A stretch of 64,000 nt of DNA from NCBI RefSeq assembly GCF_014650575.1, contig NZ_BMVF01000004.1, forward strand, positions 62,001-126,000, given 5' to 3'. The notes below the pieces were generated by a model. That model saw only the letters and a list, made by a program, of their open reading frames with translations. It did no database searches and was not told the origin of the DNA. The position numbers and the translations under genes were made by a program. This stretch comes from Streptomyces naganishii JCM 4654. GTDB lineage: Bacteria > Actinomycetota > Actinomycetes > Streptomycetales > Streptomycetaceae. Positions 63,350-64,000 of this stretch are shown here, piece by piece; within the stretch, counting starts at the first letter, position 1; each line of letters opens with the position of its first letter.

Positions 63350-63639
63350 ATGGCCCGGGGGTCCCAGGGGCACCGCCGAGGACGAGGTGGCGGCGACGTG
63401 GAAGCGCCGGGGTGGCCTGCCCGGGCCTCCGACCGCCGCGTCGTACGGCATGCGTGGACAGGGGCGCGCGACCAGGGCGCTCGTGCGCAGACCGGCCGCG
63501 GGGACGGCGCTCCTGCCGCTCGTCGCCGACGTGATGTCACCGACACCACAGGCTATTCATACCTGTCTATTGATCTTCTCGTCGCATCACCGGGCTATCT
63601 TCCTGGTGGATCACCGGCACAAGGCAGGCGGGAGACGCG

Positions 63640-64000
63640 GTGGAGCGGTGCAGCGGACGGGTGAAGGCGTGCCGGGTCGCGGGCGGGGTGATCACGATGG
63701 CGCTCACCGTCGCGAGCTGCGGCACCGGCGGGAGCGGTGAGGCAACGGCCCCTTCTCCGGCCTCCTCACCGAACGGCACCCGCACGGTGCCGAGGGCTCA
63801 GCCCGAAGTCTCGGCCTGGCACAAGTGGGGCCTGTCCCCTCTGCCGGCCACCCCGCAACCGCCCGCCGACAAGCCGGTGAAGCTCTCCGCCACCGGAACG
63901 GTCCCGGTCCTCACCCGTATTCCGACCTCCCAGAAGGTCGTCTTCATCACGATCGACGACGGGCAGGAGAAGGACCCTCGCTTCGTCCGCATGATGCGGG
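63640..64000 (+). CDS. Polysaccharide deacetylase-family lipoprotein, cut by the window edge
   Basis: The first 120 codons of a lipoprotein: GTG 63640 (GGGAG 6 nt upstream), signal peptide with lipobox VASC (Cys27), a Ser/Pro/Thr linker, then the opening of a NodB-type deacetylase domain, KVVFITIDDGQEKDPRFV, whose TIDDG carries the metal-binding Asp pair. Members remove acetyl groups from cell-wall or capsular sugars. The rest lies beyond 64000. Confidence 0.82.
   Translation, partial: MERCSGRVKACRVAGGVITMALTVASCGTGGSGEATAPSPASSPNGTRTVPRAQPEVSAWHKWGLSPLPATPQPPADKPVKLSATGTVPVLTRIPTSQKVVFITIDDGQEKDPRFVRMMR

Overview
The window is very GC-rich bacterial chromosome and almost certainly comes from a Streptomyces or a close relative. 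The evidence is strong G/C bias at third codon positions, GTG and TTG starts, chains of 4-nt ATGA/GTGA gene overlaps, a mycothiol-type amidase, SpoIIE-type PP2C phosphatases, an ECF41 sigma factor, three GH18 chitinases with the classical Streptomyces chitinase promoter repeat, and rare TTA codons. No rRNA, tRNA, CRISPR array, intact insertion sequence or integrase was seen.

Region 1 (1-4.6 kb) is a sulfide/persulfide detoxification module. Two rhodaneses and a TauE-type exporter run leftward. A CstB-like metallo-beta-lactamase/rhodanese fusion, a 51-residue Cys-rich protein and a CstR-type CsoR-family repressor run rightward. Five near-identical TACCC(N4)GGGTA palindromes lie in front of the three transcription units. 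Region 2 (4.6-13.3 kb) is mixed housekeeping and regulation: a PAS-GAF-PP2C-HATPase phosphatase, a DinB protein with a TTA codon, a LysR gene divergent from a ketopantoate-reductase/VOC pair, an L-asparaginase, a small conserved protein, and a nitroreductase whose N-terminus looks frameshifted.

Region 3 (13.5-25.8 kb) is a complete mce lipid-import operon preceded by a membrane-anchored ECF-like sigma factor. It encodes an ATPase, two YrbE permeases, MceA-F and two Mce-associated proteins, nearly all overlapping by 4 nt, and it ends in a strong hairpin. Region 4 (25.9-35.1 kb) is a patchy accessory zone. It holds a secreted BNR-repeat protein, a lipoprotein, small membrane and hypothetical proteins, an orphan HicB-like gene, a SUMF1-domain protein with a TTA codon, a peptidase-inhibitor I36 protein, a TPM-like membrane protein and remnants of lost genes (FG-GAP, YdjM). 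A palindromic motif centred on TTGCGCAA recurs in its intergenic gaps, beside ftsW and near 63.3 kb.

Region 5 (35.5-51.7 kb) holds an FtsW/RodA paralogue, a membrane PP2C phosphatase, an alpha/beta-hydrolase that has lost all three catalytic residues, several regulator/enzyme pairs with clear operators (AraC/NTF2, LysR/alcohol dehydrogenase, MarR/quinone oxidoreductase), a 723-residue TerD-like protein, an Lrp regulator broken by one base, and two methyltransferase genes. Region 6 (51.8-61.3 kb) is chitin degradation: two adjacent GH18 genes behind one TGGTCCAGACCT promoter, and a CBM2-FnIII-FnIII-GH18 chitinase with its own copy. Between them lie a DUF1259/P450 pair and an Mca-like amidase. 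Region 7 (61.4-64 kb) is an ECF41 sigma factor with its carboxymuconolactone-decarboxylase partner behind a perfect ECF41-type promoter, a small coiled-coil protein, and the start of a polysaccharide-deacetylase lipoprotein cut by the window edge.
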